This document shows positions 7,522 to 16,716 of a stretch of 64,000 nucleotides of DNA, one piece after another (the stretch's first letter is position 1; each line of letters opens with the position of its first letter). This stretch comes from JAVVHH01 sp963835135 (GTDB lineage: Bacteria > Pseudomonadota > Alphaproteobacteria > Acetobacterales > Acetobacteraceae): contig CAWIEF010000003.1 of assembly GCA_963835135.1 (NCBI GenBank), positions 186,001-250,000 on the forward strand, read 5' to 3'. Made by a program: the position numbers and the translations under genes. The notes below the pieces were generated by a model. It had not been told where the DNA came from. It ran no database searches and saw only the letters and a list, made by a program, of their open reading frames with translations.

Positions 7522-8811
7522 TCACAACATTGCAATCCTGTGATGGTCGGGCCGGGCCGGAAACGGGACGGGCCGCGTGGCTGCGTGCAGGGCCAGGTGC
7601 CGCGACATCGCGAGCAGCGCGACGGGCAGCAGGGCGGTCCAGGCGTTGGGGATGGGGATAGCGCCCTCGTCGAGCCCGATCAGCAGCAGGGTGACGCCGT
7701 AGAGCAGGACGAAGCGGGCGGAGCCCAGCTCGGTCAGCAGCGCGGCGCGGGCTCGCGCGAACAGCCGGATCCAGCACCATAGATAGAGGCCGACGCCGAC
7801 GACCCCCAATTGCAGGAGGATGTCGAGATAGCTGCTGTGGGCGTCGGGCGCCTGCCAGCCCGCGTACTGCCAGATCATCTGCACCGCCGGCGCGTTGGCG
7901 TTCCAGAACCCGGCATACCCGTATCCGATCAGCGGGCTGCGCATGATCTCGGGCCAGATCGCCTGCCAGAGCGGGACCCGCCCGGTCAGCGAGGCGTCGC
8001 GGCCGGCGAGGGCGAACACCTCCTGCGGGACCGCGATCAGCGCGGCGGCCAACGCGAGGGCGGCCCAGCCGGCGAGGAACAGCAGGCCCAGCCGCAGCAC
8101 CGGCTTGCCGCGCAGCCGCATCCAGAGCGTGGCGAGGGCCACCAGCCCGGCGACGGCCAACACCGAAGCGCCCCGGCCAAGCACGAGGCAGAGCGCCAGG
8201 AGCGCGGCCGCGCCGGCGTGACGCCACCGCGGCGCCTGGGCGCACGAGTAGGCGTAGCAGCAGAGGCCGAGCAGCATGCATTCCGACATCGTGTTTTTCT
8301 GCGGGAACACGCCGCGCATGGCGCGCTCGTAGCCGAGCGCCGTCTCGCGCCCGATGCTGGGCGCGGCGAGATAGGCCAGGAGCGAGAGGACGGCCATGAC
8401 GACGCAGACCTGGCCGAAGCGGGCGATGGTGCGCTCCAGTCCGTCGGTGCGGTAGAGGAACATGCCGAACACCATGCATTCGGTCAGCGCCACGGCACGG
8501 CGAAGGGTGCGGACCGGGTCGCCCGACCACAGGACGGAAAGCAGGGCGAAGGCGGCGACGCAGAGCGCCGGAAGCACGGGCCGGCAGAGCCGCGCGTAGT
8601 GCAGCGGCGCGCGCGCGACGGCGGCCAGCAACCCGGCCAGGATGACGGATTGCGCCAGGGTGCTCGAGAGGTTGGTCTCGCCGGCGACGGTACGGGCCAC
8701 GTCGCCGCTGGCCGCCTGCAGCGCGGCGATGACACCTTGGCTGTAAAACGCCAGTCCGAAATACGTGAAGCAGCGGACCGCCCCATTGCTCACGACACGG
8801 CGGCTCAACAC
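7522..8811 (-). CDS. O-antigen ligase / Wzy-type polymerase family protein
   Basis: Polytopic membrane protein of 429 residues with about ten hydrophobic segments and a large periplasmic loop (about 265-325) carrying the family text SLTGRVPLWQAIWPEI and GYGYAGFW. This Wzy_C/O-antigen-ligase signature is shared by polysaccharide polymerases and ligases, so sequence alone does not decide. Placed at the edge of a cluster with Wzz, Wzx and an initiating transferase, polymerisation of exopolysaccharide repeat units is the more likely job (inference). It is divergent from the GT2 gene across 110 bp. Confidence 0.82.
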   Translation of the reverse strand: MLSRRVVSNGAVRCFTYFGLAFYSQGVIAALQAASGDVARTVAGETNLSSTLAQSVILAGLLAAVARAPLHYARLCRPVLPALCVAAFALLSVLWSGDPVRTLRRAVALTECMVFGMFLYRTDGLERTIARFGQVCVVMAVLSLLAYLAAPSIGRETALGYERAMRGVFPQKNTMSECMLLGLCCYAYSCAQAPRWRHAGAAALLALCLVLGRGASVLAVAGLVALATLWMRLRGKPVLRLGLLFLAGWAALALAAALIAVPQEVFALAGRDASLTGRVPLWQAIWPEIMRSPLIGYGYAGFWNANAPAVQMIWQYAGWQAPDAHSSYLDILLQLGVVGVGLYLWCWIRLFARARAALLTELGSARFVLLYGVTLLLIGLDEGAIPIPNAWTALLPVALLAMSRHLALHAATRPVPFPARPDHHRIAML

Positions 8812-8884
8812 TGGCGTGGTCCATAATGAAGCAATGGCAGTCTAGCCAAATACGGCGGGCATTTACCAATCAAAACGCCAACCG

Positions 8885-8913
8885 CTTGACCCGGTGACTG
8901 TCGCCGTTATCAA
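8885..8913 (+). promoter_or_regulatory. Candidate sigma-70-type promoter of the GT2 gene
   Basis: TTGACC, 17 bases, TATCAA. The -10 ends eight bases before the ATG at 8922, so the predicted transcript would start at or next to the start codon. No ribosome site precedes that ATG, which fits a leaderless message. Confidence 0.4.
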
Positions 8914-8921
8914 GTGCGCGC

Positions 8922-9923
8922 ATGAGTGATCTCGCCGCACAGGCTCGGACTGTTCCGTCCGTCTCGGTTATTATACCGACGACGCGACGGCACGACTTGG
9001 TTCAGCGGGCGATACGCAGCGTCATCGCGCAGACGATGGTCGATTTTGAGATCGTCGTCGTAATCGACGGTCCTAATCCGGCAACCGAGGCCGCTCTGGC
9101 TGGCGTCACCGATGCACGCCTGCGCGTGCTGGTCAACGAACGCTCTCTCGGGCCCGGTGGGGCGCGAAACCGGGGCGCGGCCGCGGCCCGCGGGACGTGG
9201 GTGGCGTTCCTCGACGACGACGACGAGTTCCTGCCCGTCATGCTGGACCGCATGCTCGCCGCCGCTGCCGGCCGGACGGTCATGCTGTGCTGCCGCTGCC
9301 GGGTGCTGATGCCGGAGGCGAGCTACGACTGGCCGCGGGAGCTGTATCGGCCGGAGATGACGGCGGACGACTACCTGTTCGACCGGCGCACGCTGTTCCG
9401 GGGCGCGCGCTACATGGCGACGTCGACCTACATGCTCCCGCGGGACGTGTTCCTGCGCACCCAGTTCGGCACCACCAGCCACAACGAGGACACCATGCTG
9501 GTCTTGCGGGTGACCAAGGAGGCGGGCGTGCCGCTCGAGATGCTGCAGGACGTGCTGGTGACCGTGCATGCGGAGGCGACGCCGGATTCGCTTGGCCCGA
9601 ATTACGATTGGCGGGCAATGCTCGGCTGGGCGAACGCGAGTCGACGGCTGTTGACGGGGCGCGCGTACAGCGGGTTCTGTCTGATCTATCTCGGCTCGCA
9701 GGCGGCGCGGCGGCGGGACTGGAGGGGGATGCCGGTGCTGCTGTGGCACGCGTTTCGCCATGGCCGGCCACGGGGAATGCATGTGGCGGCGTTCGCCGGG
9801 TTCTGGCTGGTGCCGGCCGGGTTGCGGCAACGGGTCCGGGCCCGGCTTCAGGGCGCGCCGAAGGCGGGCTCGGCGTCGCCCTCGAGCACGGCCGAAACGG
9901 CGGTTCCGCACGCCCGGTCGTAA
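8922..9923 (+). CDS. Family 2 glycosyltransferase
   Basis: GT-A fold inverting glycosyltransferase of 333 residues. The N-terminus has SVSVIIPTTRRHDLVQRAIRS, the nucleotide-sugar binding opening, followed by EIVVVIDGP and the metal-binding acidic run AFLDDDDEF (about residue 103). No transmembrane segment is obvious, so it is probably cytoplasmic or peripheral. It likely adds one sugar to the lipid-linked exopolysaccharide unit; donor and acceptor are unknown. The last 25 codons (9848-9923) overlap, tail to tail, the 3' end of the GT4 gene on the other strand. Confidence 0.88.
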   Translation: MSDLAAQARTVPSVSVIIPTTRRHDLVQRAIRSVIAQTMVDFEIVVVIDGPNPATEAALAGVTDARLRVLVNERSLGPGGARNRGAAAARGTWVAFLDDDDEFLPVMLDRMLAAAAGRTVMLCCRCRVLMPEASYDWPRELYRPEMTADDYLFDRRTLFRGARYMATSTYMLPRDVFLRTQFGTTSHNEDTMLVLRVTKEAGVPLEMLQDVLVTVHAEATPDSLGPNYDWRAMLGWANASRRLLTGRAYSGFCLIYLGSQAARRRDWRGMPVLLWHAFRHGRPRGMHVAAFAGFWLVPAGLRQRVRARLQGAPKAGSASPSSTAETAVPHARS

Positions 9924-11098
9924 GCCGCCAGGAGCGGCGCGACGGAGTGGTCCCAGGCGAGGACGTCACGCACGCGGGCGGCGCCGGCCTGGCCCATCGC
10001 GGCGCGGCGGTCCGGGTCGTCGAGCAGGGTCCCGATGGCTGCGGCCAGCGCGGCCTCGTCGTTGGGCGCGGCGTAGCAGCCCGCCTCCCCGGCCGACACG
10101 CGGGTCTCGTGCAGGTCGTAGGCGACGACGGGCAGGCCGAAATACATGTATTCGATGACCTTGTTCATCGTGCTTTTGTCGGACCACGGGTTCTTGGGAT
10201 CCGGGTCGATCCCGAGGGTGGCCGAGGACAGGATGCGGCAGAGCTCCTCGTCGCTGACCCGGCCGGTGAAGTGGGCGTAGTCGGACACGCCCTGTGCCTC
10301 CGCGTAGGCCTTGATCGTGGCCTGATGCGGGCCACCACCGACGAAGATCGCGTGCACGTCGGTGCGGCCGAAGCGCTCGCGCAGGAGTTTCAGCGCACGG
10401 ACCATGTGGTCGACGCCGTCCTGCTCGCAGATCTCGCCGAGGTAGACGAGCAAGTGCGACTTGCCGCGCCGATACTCGGGCGACGCGGGGAAGCGGCGGA
10501 ACCGGCCCAGATCGGGCCCGGAGCGGACGACGACGACGTCCTGCGGTGCGCGGCCGCCGCGGCTCGTGGCGATCAGCTTGTGGCTCTGGTTGGTGGTGAT
10601 GACGACGTCGGCCGTGCGCATGCTCTGGCGCTCGAGCCACAGCAGGCCGCGGTAGAGCAGCCCGTCGGTCCGGCCGAACTTGACGGCGAACATCTCGGGG
10701 CAGAGATCGTGATGGTCGAACACGTAGCGGCGGCCGAACAACTTCCAGGCGCGGCCGAGCAGCCAGAACGTGTCGGGCGGGTTGCAGGCGTGCAGGACGT
10801 CGAAGCCGCGGCCGAAGAGCTGGACCCAGAGGCTGAGCAGCGACGTCATGACGAAGCACCAGGCGAACTCCGCGGCGAACCCCAGCGCGCCGCGCGCCTC
10901 GAACGGGATGGGGTAGCGGAACACCTCCACGTCTTCGATCGTCTCGCGGGAGCGATTGAAGCCCTTCGCCTTCGGGCAGATCACCGAGACGCGGTCGCCG
11001 TTGCGGGCCAGCGTGGTAGCTTCGAGCCAGACCCGCCGATCGAACGGAACGGGCAGGTTCTCGACGACGATCAGAACGCGGCGGTGACCATCTCGCAT
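9848..11098 (-). CDS. Family 4 glycosyltransferase
   Basis: GT-B fold retaining glycosyltransferase, 416 residues. N-terminal acceptor domain begins VLIVVENLPVPFDRRVW; the donor domain contains YLGEICEQDGVDHMVRAL and the ExxxE-like donor site region KSTMNKVIEYMYFGLPVVAYD. This N-terminus is common among exopolysaccharide GT4 enzymes. It is the last gene of a minus-strand chain (CpsD-like, Wzz, heparinase-like, GT4) in which successive genes overlap by a few to 28 bases. Its C-terminal codons overlap the convergent GT2 gene by 76 bp. Confidence 0.88.
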   Translation of the reverse strand: MRDGHRRVLIVVENLPVPFDRRVWLEATTLARNGDRVSVICPKAKGFNRSRETIEDVEVFRYPIPFEARGALGFAAEFAWCFVMTSLLSLWVQLFGRGFDVLHACNPPDTFWLLGRAWKLFGRRYVFDHHDLCPEMFAVKFGRTDGLLYRGLLWLERQSMRTADVVITTNQSHKLIATSRGGRAPQDVVVVRSGPDLGRFRRFPASPEYRRGKSHLLVYLGEICEQDGVDHMVRALKLLRERFGRTDVHAIFVGGGPHQATIKAYAEAQGVSDYAHFTGRVSDEELCRILSSATLGIDPDPKNPWSDKSTMNKVIEYMYFGLPVVAYDLHETRVSAGEAGCYAAPNDEAALAAAIGTLLDDPDRRAAMGQAGAARVRDVLAWDHSVAPLLAAYDRACGTAVSAVLEGDAEPAFGAP

Positions 11099-13056
11099 GG
11101 GGCGGAAGCCTTCTGGCTCGGGGGGAAGTGGAGCACGGTGCGCAGCCGGGTCGCCGGCGGCAGGAGGCCGTGGCCCACCAGCGTCCAGGCCGGGATGCGC
11201 TGGCCGAAGCCGGGGGAATACCAGCCAAGCGGCGGTTGGGTCTGGCCGCGATGGGCGCGCCAGACGAGGCCGGTGGGCAAGTGCATGCGGGCGGAGTGGC
11301 CCGTCCAGCGCAGGGTGAGGCTGGCGCCGTCCAACGTGGCGTCGACGGCCGGGCCGAGATGGAAGGCGAGCGCCACCTGATGAGCCGCGCCGGCTTCGAT
11401 CCAGTCCTCGATCTCGAGCGTGCGGCGGGCTTGGCCGAGCGAGACGACGCGGAAATGGGTGACGCCGTCGGACAGCCGGCGGTAGCCGTCATGGCGCGCC
11501 GACCAGGAGAGCGTGCGGCCGTCGAGCCGCTGCTCGGCGAGGATTGCGCCGGGGCGGTCGAGCCAGAGGAACGGGCCGCCGATCCGGGCCTGGTCGAGAC
11601 CGTCGACGCTGAGGGTGTTGTGCCCGAGCGTGCCGCGGAAATAGGACCGCCACTCGGGTTCGCCATGATAGCAATAGGTTCCGGGGTCGGCGAGGATATC
11701 GACCCCGCCATGCCGGGCCTCGAGCGACAGCGCATCGGCATGGCCGTGGGCGGCGATCGAGAGGTAGCCGTGCGGGCCGGCGTCGCAGCGGACGTAGATC
11801 TCGTCCCTCCCCTCACCGCTGCGCAGCAGGGTCATGCCGACGCCGGGAAAGCTGTCCTGCCGGGCGACATCACGGGCGGGCTTGACGCCGCAGAGGCGGC
11901 CGGCGATTGCGCCGAGCACCGTCGGCTGCGGCGCGGGCCACCAGGGGGCCGGGCCGAACATGGCGCGCGCGACGTCGAGCACGACCACCTCCCCATGGGT
12001 TTGCGGAGCATCGAGCAGCACGCCGCGGCCGTCGTCGCCATCGCCGAAGCGCGGGGGCCGGCCGGTCGCGTCGAGGCTCGAGGCGAGCGCGTCGGCCATC
12101 CGGCGCATCACGGTCTCAACGCGCGCGAGGGCGGGTTGGCCGGCCAACCGGGTTGCCAGCGACGTACCGGCTAGGATCTCGAAGACGAACGAGTGGTATT
12201 CGCTCGCCTGCTCGCGGTTGAACCCGTCTTCGTGGGTCTGCGCCTCGGCCTGTGTGGCCAGCCCGGCCCGCGCCCATGCGCCCCATGCGGCGAACTCGCG
12301 GAACCACGGGAACGCGGCGCATGCGGCGACGACGCCGGCGAGTTCGGCGATCAGGTGATTGTTGGAGGACGATCCGCGGCTGTGCAGGCGGCGGATGTAG
12401 AGCAGGTGGTGGTAGAGTTGGCCGACGAAGGCCTCGTTGTCGTCGAAAAGCGCGCGGACGCCGGGCCAGTCGGCCAGCAGCGCCCGGATCCAGACCCATG
12501 AGATAAGCCGCAGCCCGGCCTCGATGCCGCCGGTCCAGTGAATGCCCGACAGGAAGGGGTTCTCGGCCCACCACGACGTCAGGTGCGCACGGACCCGCTC
12601 GGCGTAGCGCTCGTGGCCGGTCAGCCACCAGGCCGAGGCCAGCACCGTCGTGGCCTGATGTCGCGACAGCTCCCAGACGTATTTCGCGTTGCCGGCGGCC
12701 GCTTCGTCGCGATAGGGCACGGCGAAGGCGTAGGTACCGGGCGTGGAGGCGATGCCGGAGGCCGGGTCGCGGAACCAGTCGGGCCGTTCGCCGACGATGG
12801 CGGGGCGGAGGTGGAACAGCGGCCAGCGTCCGGCCAGCAGCTCGTCGGCCGCGCGGATGACGGCCGGCGCGGCCAAGATGTCCGGACGCGGCAAGGCGAC
12901 CGCGGCGGTCCGCGGTCCCGGGACCACGCTGCGCAAGCCGCGCGGGCGACGGCTCGCGTCCGCCCAGTAGCGCTGCCGGATGGCGACGCCGGCGCGGGAC
13001 GAGATCTCGCGCGCCGACATCCGGCTGATGCGGTCGAGATACCAGCGGAGCCTCAT
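11071..13056 (-). CDS. Heparinase II/III-like polysaccharide lyase family protein
   Basis: A 661-residue protein with an N-terminal alpha/alpha-toroid (about 100-360; SSSNNHLIAELAGVVAA and YHSFVFEILAG are typical) and a C-terminal heparinase II/III beta-sandwich (SIAAHGHADALSLEARHGG, DPGTYCYHGEPEWRSYFRGT, HNTLSVDG). The His/Tyr catalytic-type residues are in place. No clear signal peptide is seen, so cellular location is unresolved. Such genes are frequent in Wzx/Wzy exopolysaccharide clusters, where they are thought to trim uronate-containing polymer. Its start overlaps the wzz stop by four bases (ATGA), and its 3' end overlaps the GT4 start by 28 bases. Confidence 0.85.
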   Translation of the reverse strand: MRLRWYLDRISRMSAREISSRAGVAIRQRYWADASRRPRGLRSVVPGPRTAAVALPRPDILAAPAVIRAADELLAGRWPLFHLRPAIVGERPDWFRDPASGIASTPGTYAFAVPYRDEAAAGNAKYVWELSRHQATTVLASAWWLTGHERYAERVRAHLTSWWAENPFLSGIHWTGGIEAGLRLISWVWIRALLADWPGVRALFDDNEAFVGQLYHHLLYIRRLHSRGSSSNNHLIAELAGVVAACAAFPWFREFAAWGAWARAGLATQAEAQTHEDGFNREQASEYHSFVFEILAGTSLATRLAGQPALARVETVMRRMADALASSLDATGRPPRFGDGDDGRGVLLDAPQTHGEVVVLDVARAMFGPAPWWPAPQPTVLGAIAGRLCGVKPARDVARQDSFPGVGMTLLRSGEGRDEIYVRCDAGPHGYLSIAAHGHADALSLEARHGGVDILADPGTYCYHGEPEWRSYFRGTLGHNTLSVDGLDQARIGGPFLWLDRPGAILAEQRLDGRTLSWSARHDGYRRLSDGVTHFRVVSLGQARRTLEIEDWIEAGAAHQVALAFHLGPAVDATLDGASLTLRWTGHSARMHLPTGLVWRAHRGQTQPPLGWYSPGFGQRIPAWTLVGHGLLPPATRLRTVLHFPPSQKASAPCEMVTAAF

Positions 13057-14579
13057 CGGGCGCCGTAGGCCGGTTCATCGCGATCGGCGTCGGCCCAGCC
13101 CTGGTTGCTGGCGCTGAGCGGGAGGGTGGCCAGCACCGGCAGGCCGACCCGGCGCTCCGCGGCTTCGCCCGTGGCGGCCGTCTTGCTCGTCAGGATCGCC
13201 ACGAATGCCACGATGCCGGCCAGCAGCACGCCGGCGAGCAGGCCCGCGGCGGCGAGGATTGCCTTCTTGGGCGAGATGGGCTTCTCGGACCCGATGGCAG
13301 CGGCCACCTGCACCACGCTCACCTGCCGCGCGATGTCGGTCTGCTCGTCCGCCCGCGCCTGCTCGTAGCGGCCCTGCATCGCCTTGAGGTTCTGGGTGAT
13401 CATCTCGATCTGCAGGACGAGGTCGCGCAGCTCGGTGTCGGCGCGCTCCATGCGGTCGAGCTCGGCCCCGCGGTCGGCCACGAAGGCATTCAGCCGTTCG
13501 ATGTCGCTCGCCGCGGTGGCGAGATCGGCGCCGGTGGTGACCGCGTCCTGGTCGAGAAGCTGGCGGACCGGAGACGGCGCGGTGGTGGCGTTGCGCTCTT
13601 TCTGGACCGTTTCGGCGGCGCGCTTGGCGGTCTCGATCTGCGAGCGCAGGCGCTGCAGGTCCGGGTTGGCGTTGCCGAGCCGGTGGCTGAGCGCGGCCTC
13701 TTGCTGGCGCAGGTCGATCAGCGTCTCGGTCGCGTGGGACTGGGCGCCGCTGCTCTCGCTCGACGTGACAAGCGTCGTGGCCGCGACTTGCGCGCGGGCT
13801 TGCTTGACGTAGGCCAGGCGCGCGGTCAGGCGCGCCTGCTTGCTGCGGGCCTCTTCCAGCCGGGTCTGGGCATCGGTGCGCTGCGCGATCACCGCCTGCC
13901 GCTGCGCGCCGATATCATAGATGCCGCTCGTCAGCTTGAGCGCGGAGCGCCGCTGCTCGAGGCCGCGGATCTCGACGAACGCCTTGTCGATGGAGTCGCG
14001 GTAGCCGTCGGCGCGGCGGCCGGCGAAAACCTGGGTGTGCGTGTCGATATAGATGCGGATGACGGTGTCGAGCACGCGCCGGGCTTGGGCGGGGCTTGCG
14101 GCGTCGAACGAGGTCGCGATGACGTGCGACAGCTTGACGGGCTCGGCGACGAGGTCGCGGCCGAAGCGCAGCACCGCCGCGTCGAGCACGGAGCCGGAGG
14201 ATGGCGGGGCGGCGGCGATGTCCGGGTAGAGCTGGTCGAGCCCGATCTCGGCGATGGCGGCTTCGGCGACGGCGCGGCTGGTCAGCAGCGCGACCTCCGA
14301 GTTGATGCCTTCCTGCTTGGTCGAGGTCGGGGCGGTCAGCGTGGCGCTCTCGATGTCGCCCTGGGCCATGTATTCGCGCCCGGTCTTGACCATGATGTCG
14401 CTCTGCGCCCGGTAGACCTTGGGCAGCAGGAGGATCAGGGCGAGGGCGACCAGCGGCGGGATCAGGACGGCGGCAACCAGCGTCCAGCGGTGCCGGAGGA
14501 CGATTGCGAGCATCTCGCGCGCGCCGATCGGAGCCTCGTCGAAGGGCGGGAGCGGCGCCCGTGCGGCGGCGGCGCTCAC
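13053..14579 (-). CDS. Wzz/GumC-type polysaccharide chain-length determinant
   Basis: Polysaccharide co-polymerase of 508 residues from a GTG at 14579 that overlaps the stop of the preceding gene (GTGA). A transmembrane helix lies near residues 32-53, a second near 440-465. Between them is a long periplasmic helical region (about 180-420, many QRR, ARSKQARLTARL and AETVQKERN runs) predicted as coiled coil. The Wzz-type proline-rich text EKPISPKKA precedes the second helix. The frame is open further upstream, but that part overlaps the ATPase gene and has no family match. It sets polymer length together with the Wzy-like protein and the neighbouring ATPase. Confidence 0.87.
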   Translation of the reverse strand: MSAAAARAPLPPFDEAPIGAREMLAIVLRHRWTLVAAVLIPPLVALALILLLPKVYRAQSDIMVKTGREYMAQGDIESATLTAPTSTKQEGINSEVALLTSRAVAEAAIAEIGLDQLYPDIAAAPPSSGSVLDAAVLRFGRDLVAEPVKLSHVIATSFDAASPAQARRVLDTVIRIYIDTHTQVFAGRRADGYRDSIDKAFVEIRGLEQRRSALKLTSGIYDIGAQRQAVIAQRTDAQTRLEEARSKQARLTARLAYVKQARAQVAATTLVTSSESSGAQSHATETLIDLRQQEAALSHRLGNANPDLQRLRSQIETAKRAAETVQKERNATTAPSPVRQLLDQDAVTTGADLATAASDIERLNAFVADRGAELDRMERADTELRDLVLQIEMITQNLKAMQGRYEQARADEQTDIARQVSVVQVAAAIGSEKPISPKKAILAAAGLLAGVLLAGIVAFVAILTSKTAATGEAAERRVGLPVLATLPLSASNQGWADADRDEPAYGAR

Positions 14580-15235
14580 GCGACGCGGCCGAACAGCGCG
14601 GGGATGCGCGATCGGCTCTTGTTCATCACCAAGCCGAGCACGCCGGCGCCGCGCTGCTCGAGCGCGGCCCGGGCGCGCGCGACATCGGCCAGAGCGGTCT
14701 GCTCGGCCTCGACGACCAGCACGGTATCGTCGGCCGCGGCGGCAACCATGAGGGTCTGCTGGCCGGCGAACACGGCCGGGCAGTCGACGATGACGAGCGA
14801 GTACCGGTCCCGCAGGCTGCCGTAGAGCCGGCGCACGCTGTCGAGGCGCACGAGCGGCCGCCCCGCAGTGGCAAGCCGGCCGCTGTCGACCTGTAGCCCG
14901 CCAACCTGGCGGGGGGTCAGGACCGGGCTCTCGCCATCCTCGACCGCTTCGACGAGGCCACGCCCGCTCGCGGGGCTGCCGGGCCGCGCGTCGAGCAGCG
15001 CCACCCGGCACCAGCCGGTGGCCGCCGCGGCCTCGGCGAGCTTGCGGGCTACGGTCGAGGTGCCGGCGCCGGCGTGCGCGGCGGTGATGTTGACGACCAT
15101 CGAGCGGTTCTCGCCGATCATGAGGAACAAGACCGACAGCAGCGGCGCCAACTCGGGGCATCTGGCATCGAGGGGGACGGACTGGGTGGTGGCAAGGGCG
15201 GGTGTGGTAGTGAGCAACCGGTCGACATAGGTCAT
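14576..15235 (-). CDS. CpsD/BY-kinase-like P-loop ATPase, degenerate Walker A
   Basis: Cytoplasmic P-loop protein of 219 residues, related to the ATPase partner of Wzz (CpsD/Wzc C-terminal domain). The Walker A region at 54-61 reads HAGAGTST: the usual GKS/T lysine is replaced by Thr. Walker A' VALLDARPG and Walker B SLVIVDCPAV are present. The C-terminus (RSRIPALFGRVA) lacks the tyrosine cluster that BY-kinases autophosphorylate. It may therefore be a non-kinase regulator of chain length (inference). Stop overlaps the wzz GTG start. It lies 11 bp after the sugar transferase. Confidence 0.8.
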   Translation of the reverse strand: MTYVDRLLTTTPALATTQSVPLDARCPELAPLLSVLFLMIGENRSMVVNITAAHAGAGTSTVARKLAEAAAATGWCRVALLDARPGSPASGRGLVEAVEDGESPVLTPRQVGGLQVDSGRLATAGRPLVRLDSVRRLYGSLRDRYSLVIVDCPAVFAGQQTLMVAAAADDTVLVVEAEQTALADVARARAALEQRGAGVLGLVMNKSRSRIPALFGRVA

Positions 15236-15246
15236 GGCGCGCGCTC

Positions 15247-16716
15247 CTAGAAGGCGTTGCTGCGGCGGAGAAGCAGGCTGGCCGGCGTCATCGCCAGGAT
15301 GCGGAGGTCGAACCAGGGCGACCAGTTCTCGATATAGAAATTGTCGTGCGCGATGCGTTGGCGGAGCTGCTCGGCCGTTTCGGTCGCACCGCGCAGCCCG
15401 TTGATCTGCGCCCAGCCGGTGATGCCCGGCTTGACCCGGTGGCGGTGCATGTAGTCCGGCGCGATCTGGTCGCCCAACTGCTCCTCGGTGCGCATGACCG
15501 TCGGGTGCGGGCGGGGACCGACCAGCGACATCGTGCCGTTCAGCACATTCAGCAGCTGCGGCACTTCGTCGAGGCTGCTGCTGCGCAGGATCGCGCCGAT
15601 CCGGGTGACCCGGCGGTCGCGGCGTCCGGTCTGCACGGCGCCGCTACCGGCGCCCGCCCCCTGCCACACCATTGTGCGGAATTTGTAGATGTCGAACTCG
15701 CTGCCGTTGACGCCGTGGCGACGCTGGCGGAAGAGGATCGGGCCGGGGCTGTCGAGGCGGATCGCGAGCGCGATCAGCATCAGCAAGGGCATGGTCCAGA
15801 GCAGCAGTCCGAGCGCGAGGCTGTAATCCAGCACTTGCTTGGACAGGCCGCCGTAGCCCCGTTGCGGGCGGCGCGAGACCAGGAAGAGCGGGATGTCGGC
15901 CAGGTCGGTGGTGTGCTGCAGCCGTCCGGCGCCGAGCAGCGGGAACAGCGACGCTACCTCGATCTGCAGCGCCTTAAGGCCATGGGCGATGCGGCGGGTC
16001 TCGTCATTGGGCAAGCCGGGCAGCGCCAGCACGACGCGGTCGAGCTCGCCGCGCCGGCCGCGGTCGATCAAGTCGGCGACAACGCCGTCAAGGTCGCGGC
16101 CAGGCCGGCCGGTGCGCACGAGGTCGACGCCCGCGCTCTTGGCGTCGCGCAGTGCGGCGCGCAGCCAGTCGGCCTCGGCGCCGGCGCCAAGGACGGCGAC
16201 GCGTTCGCCGCCGAACCGCTGCGCGGTCCATCGCAGCAGGGCAGCCGCCAGCACGCGCCCGGCCAGCACCGCCCCGATCAACCAGACGAGCCAGCTCGCC
16301 ATCCAGAGCACGGGCAGGACCGTGACGAGGCGCGTCGCCAGGGCGACGGTGACGGCGATGGCGATGAGAGTCAGGGCGCGGCGGACGATAGCGCCGACCG
16401 CGGCCGGGTCCGGGCGCCGCTGGCGCATGACGAAAGGCGCGAGCAGGGCGCCGATGACGGAAACGCGGATCAGATCGTCGGCGCCGTGTCCAGCGGCAAG
16501 CGGCAGGGTTGCAAGGGCGGCAGAAACGGCGTCCTGGATGAATGCGTTGGCGACTCCGCACAACAAAACAGCCATGCAATCCCAGACCAGAAGTAAGTCG
16601 AGCAGTAGAGGGCGGATCGAGAACAGTAGTCGTCGTGTCGATCGACGCGGTTTGAAGTTCCTCGTTTCGGAGAGGAGCATTGGGCAAGGGACTACGATGC
16701 GAGTGCCGCCGTGCAT
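15247..16716 (-). CDS. Undecaprenyl-phosphate glucose phosphotransferase (initiating sugar transferase)
   Basis: WcaJ/PssY/GumD-type polyisoprenyl-phosphate hexose-1-phosphate transferase, 489 residues. Four or five N-terminal membrane helices, a CoA-binding-like middle domain (VAVLGAGAEADWLRAAL) and the C-terminal bacterial sugar transferase domain with LDSPGPILFRQRRHGVNG, FDIYKFRTM, NVLNGTMSLVGPRPHP and GITGWAQINGLRG. It loads the first sugar onto undecaprenyl phosphate to start the exopolysaccharide unit. The first ATG (16716) has TAAGG eight bases upstream; an ATG at 16680 has no ribosome site. It is the promoter-proximal gene of the minus-strand chain. Confidence 0.93.
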   Translation of the reverse strand: MHGGTRIVVPCPMLLSETRNFKPRRSTRRLLFSIRPLLLDLLLVWDCMAVLLCGVANAFIQDAVSAALATLPLAAGHGADDLIRVSVIGALLAPFVMRQRRPDPAAVGAIVRRALTLIAIAVTVALATRLVTVLPVLWMASWLVWLIGAVLAGRVLAAALLRWTAQRFGGERVAVLGAGAEADWLRAALRDAKSAGVDLVRTGRPGRDLDGVVADLIDRGRRGELDRVVLALPGLPNDETRRIAHGLKALQIEVASLFPLLGAGRLQHTTDLADIPLFLVSRRPQRGYGGLSKQVLDYSLALGLLLWTMPLLMLIALAIRLDSPGPILFRQRRHGVNGSEFDIYKFRTMVWQGAGAGSGAVQTGRRDRRVTRIGAILRSSSLDEVPQLLNVLNGTMSLVGPRPHPTVMRTEEQLGDQIAPDYMHRHRVKPGITGWAQINGLRGATETAEQLRQRIAHDNFYIENWSPWFDLRILAMTPASLLLRRSNAF

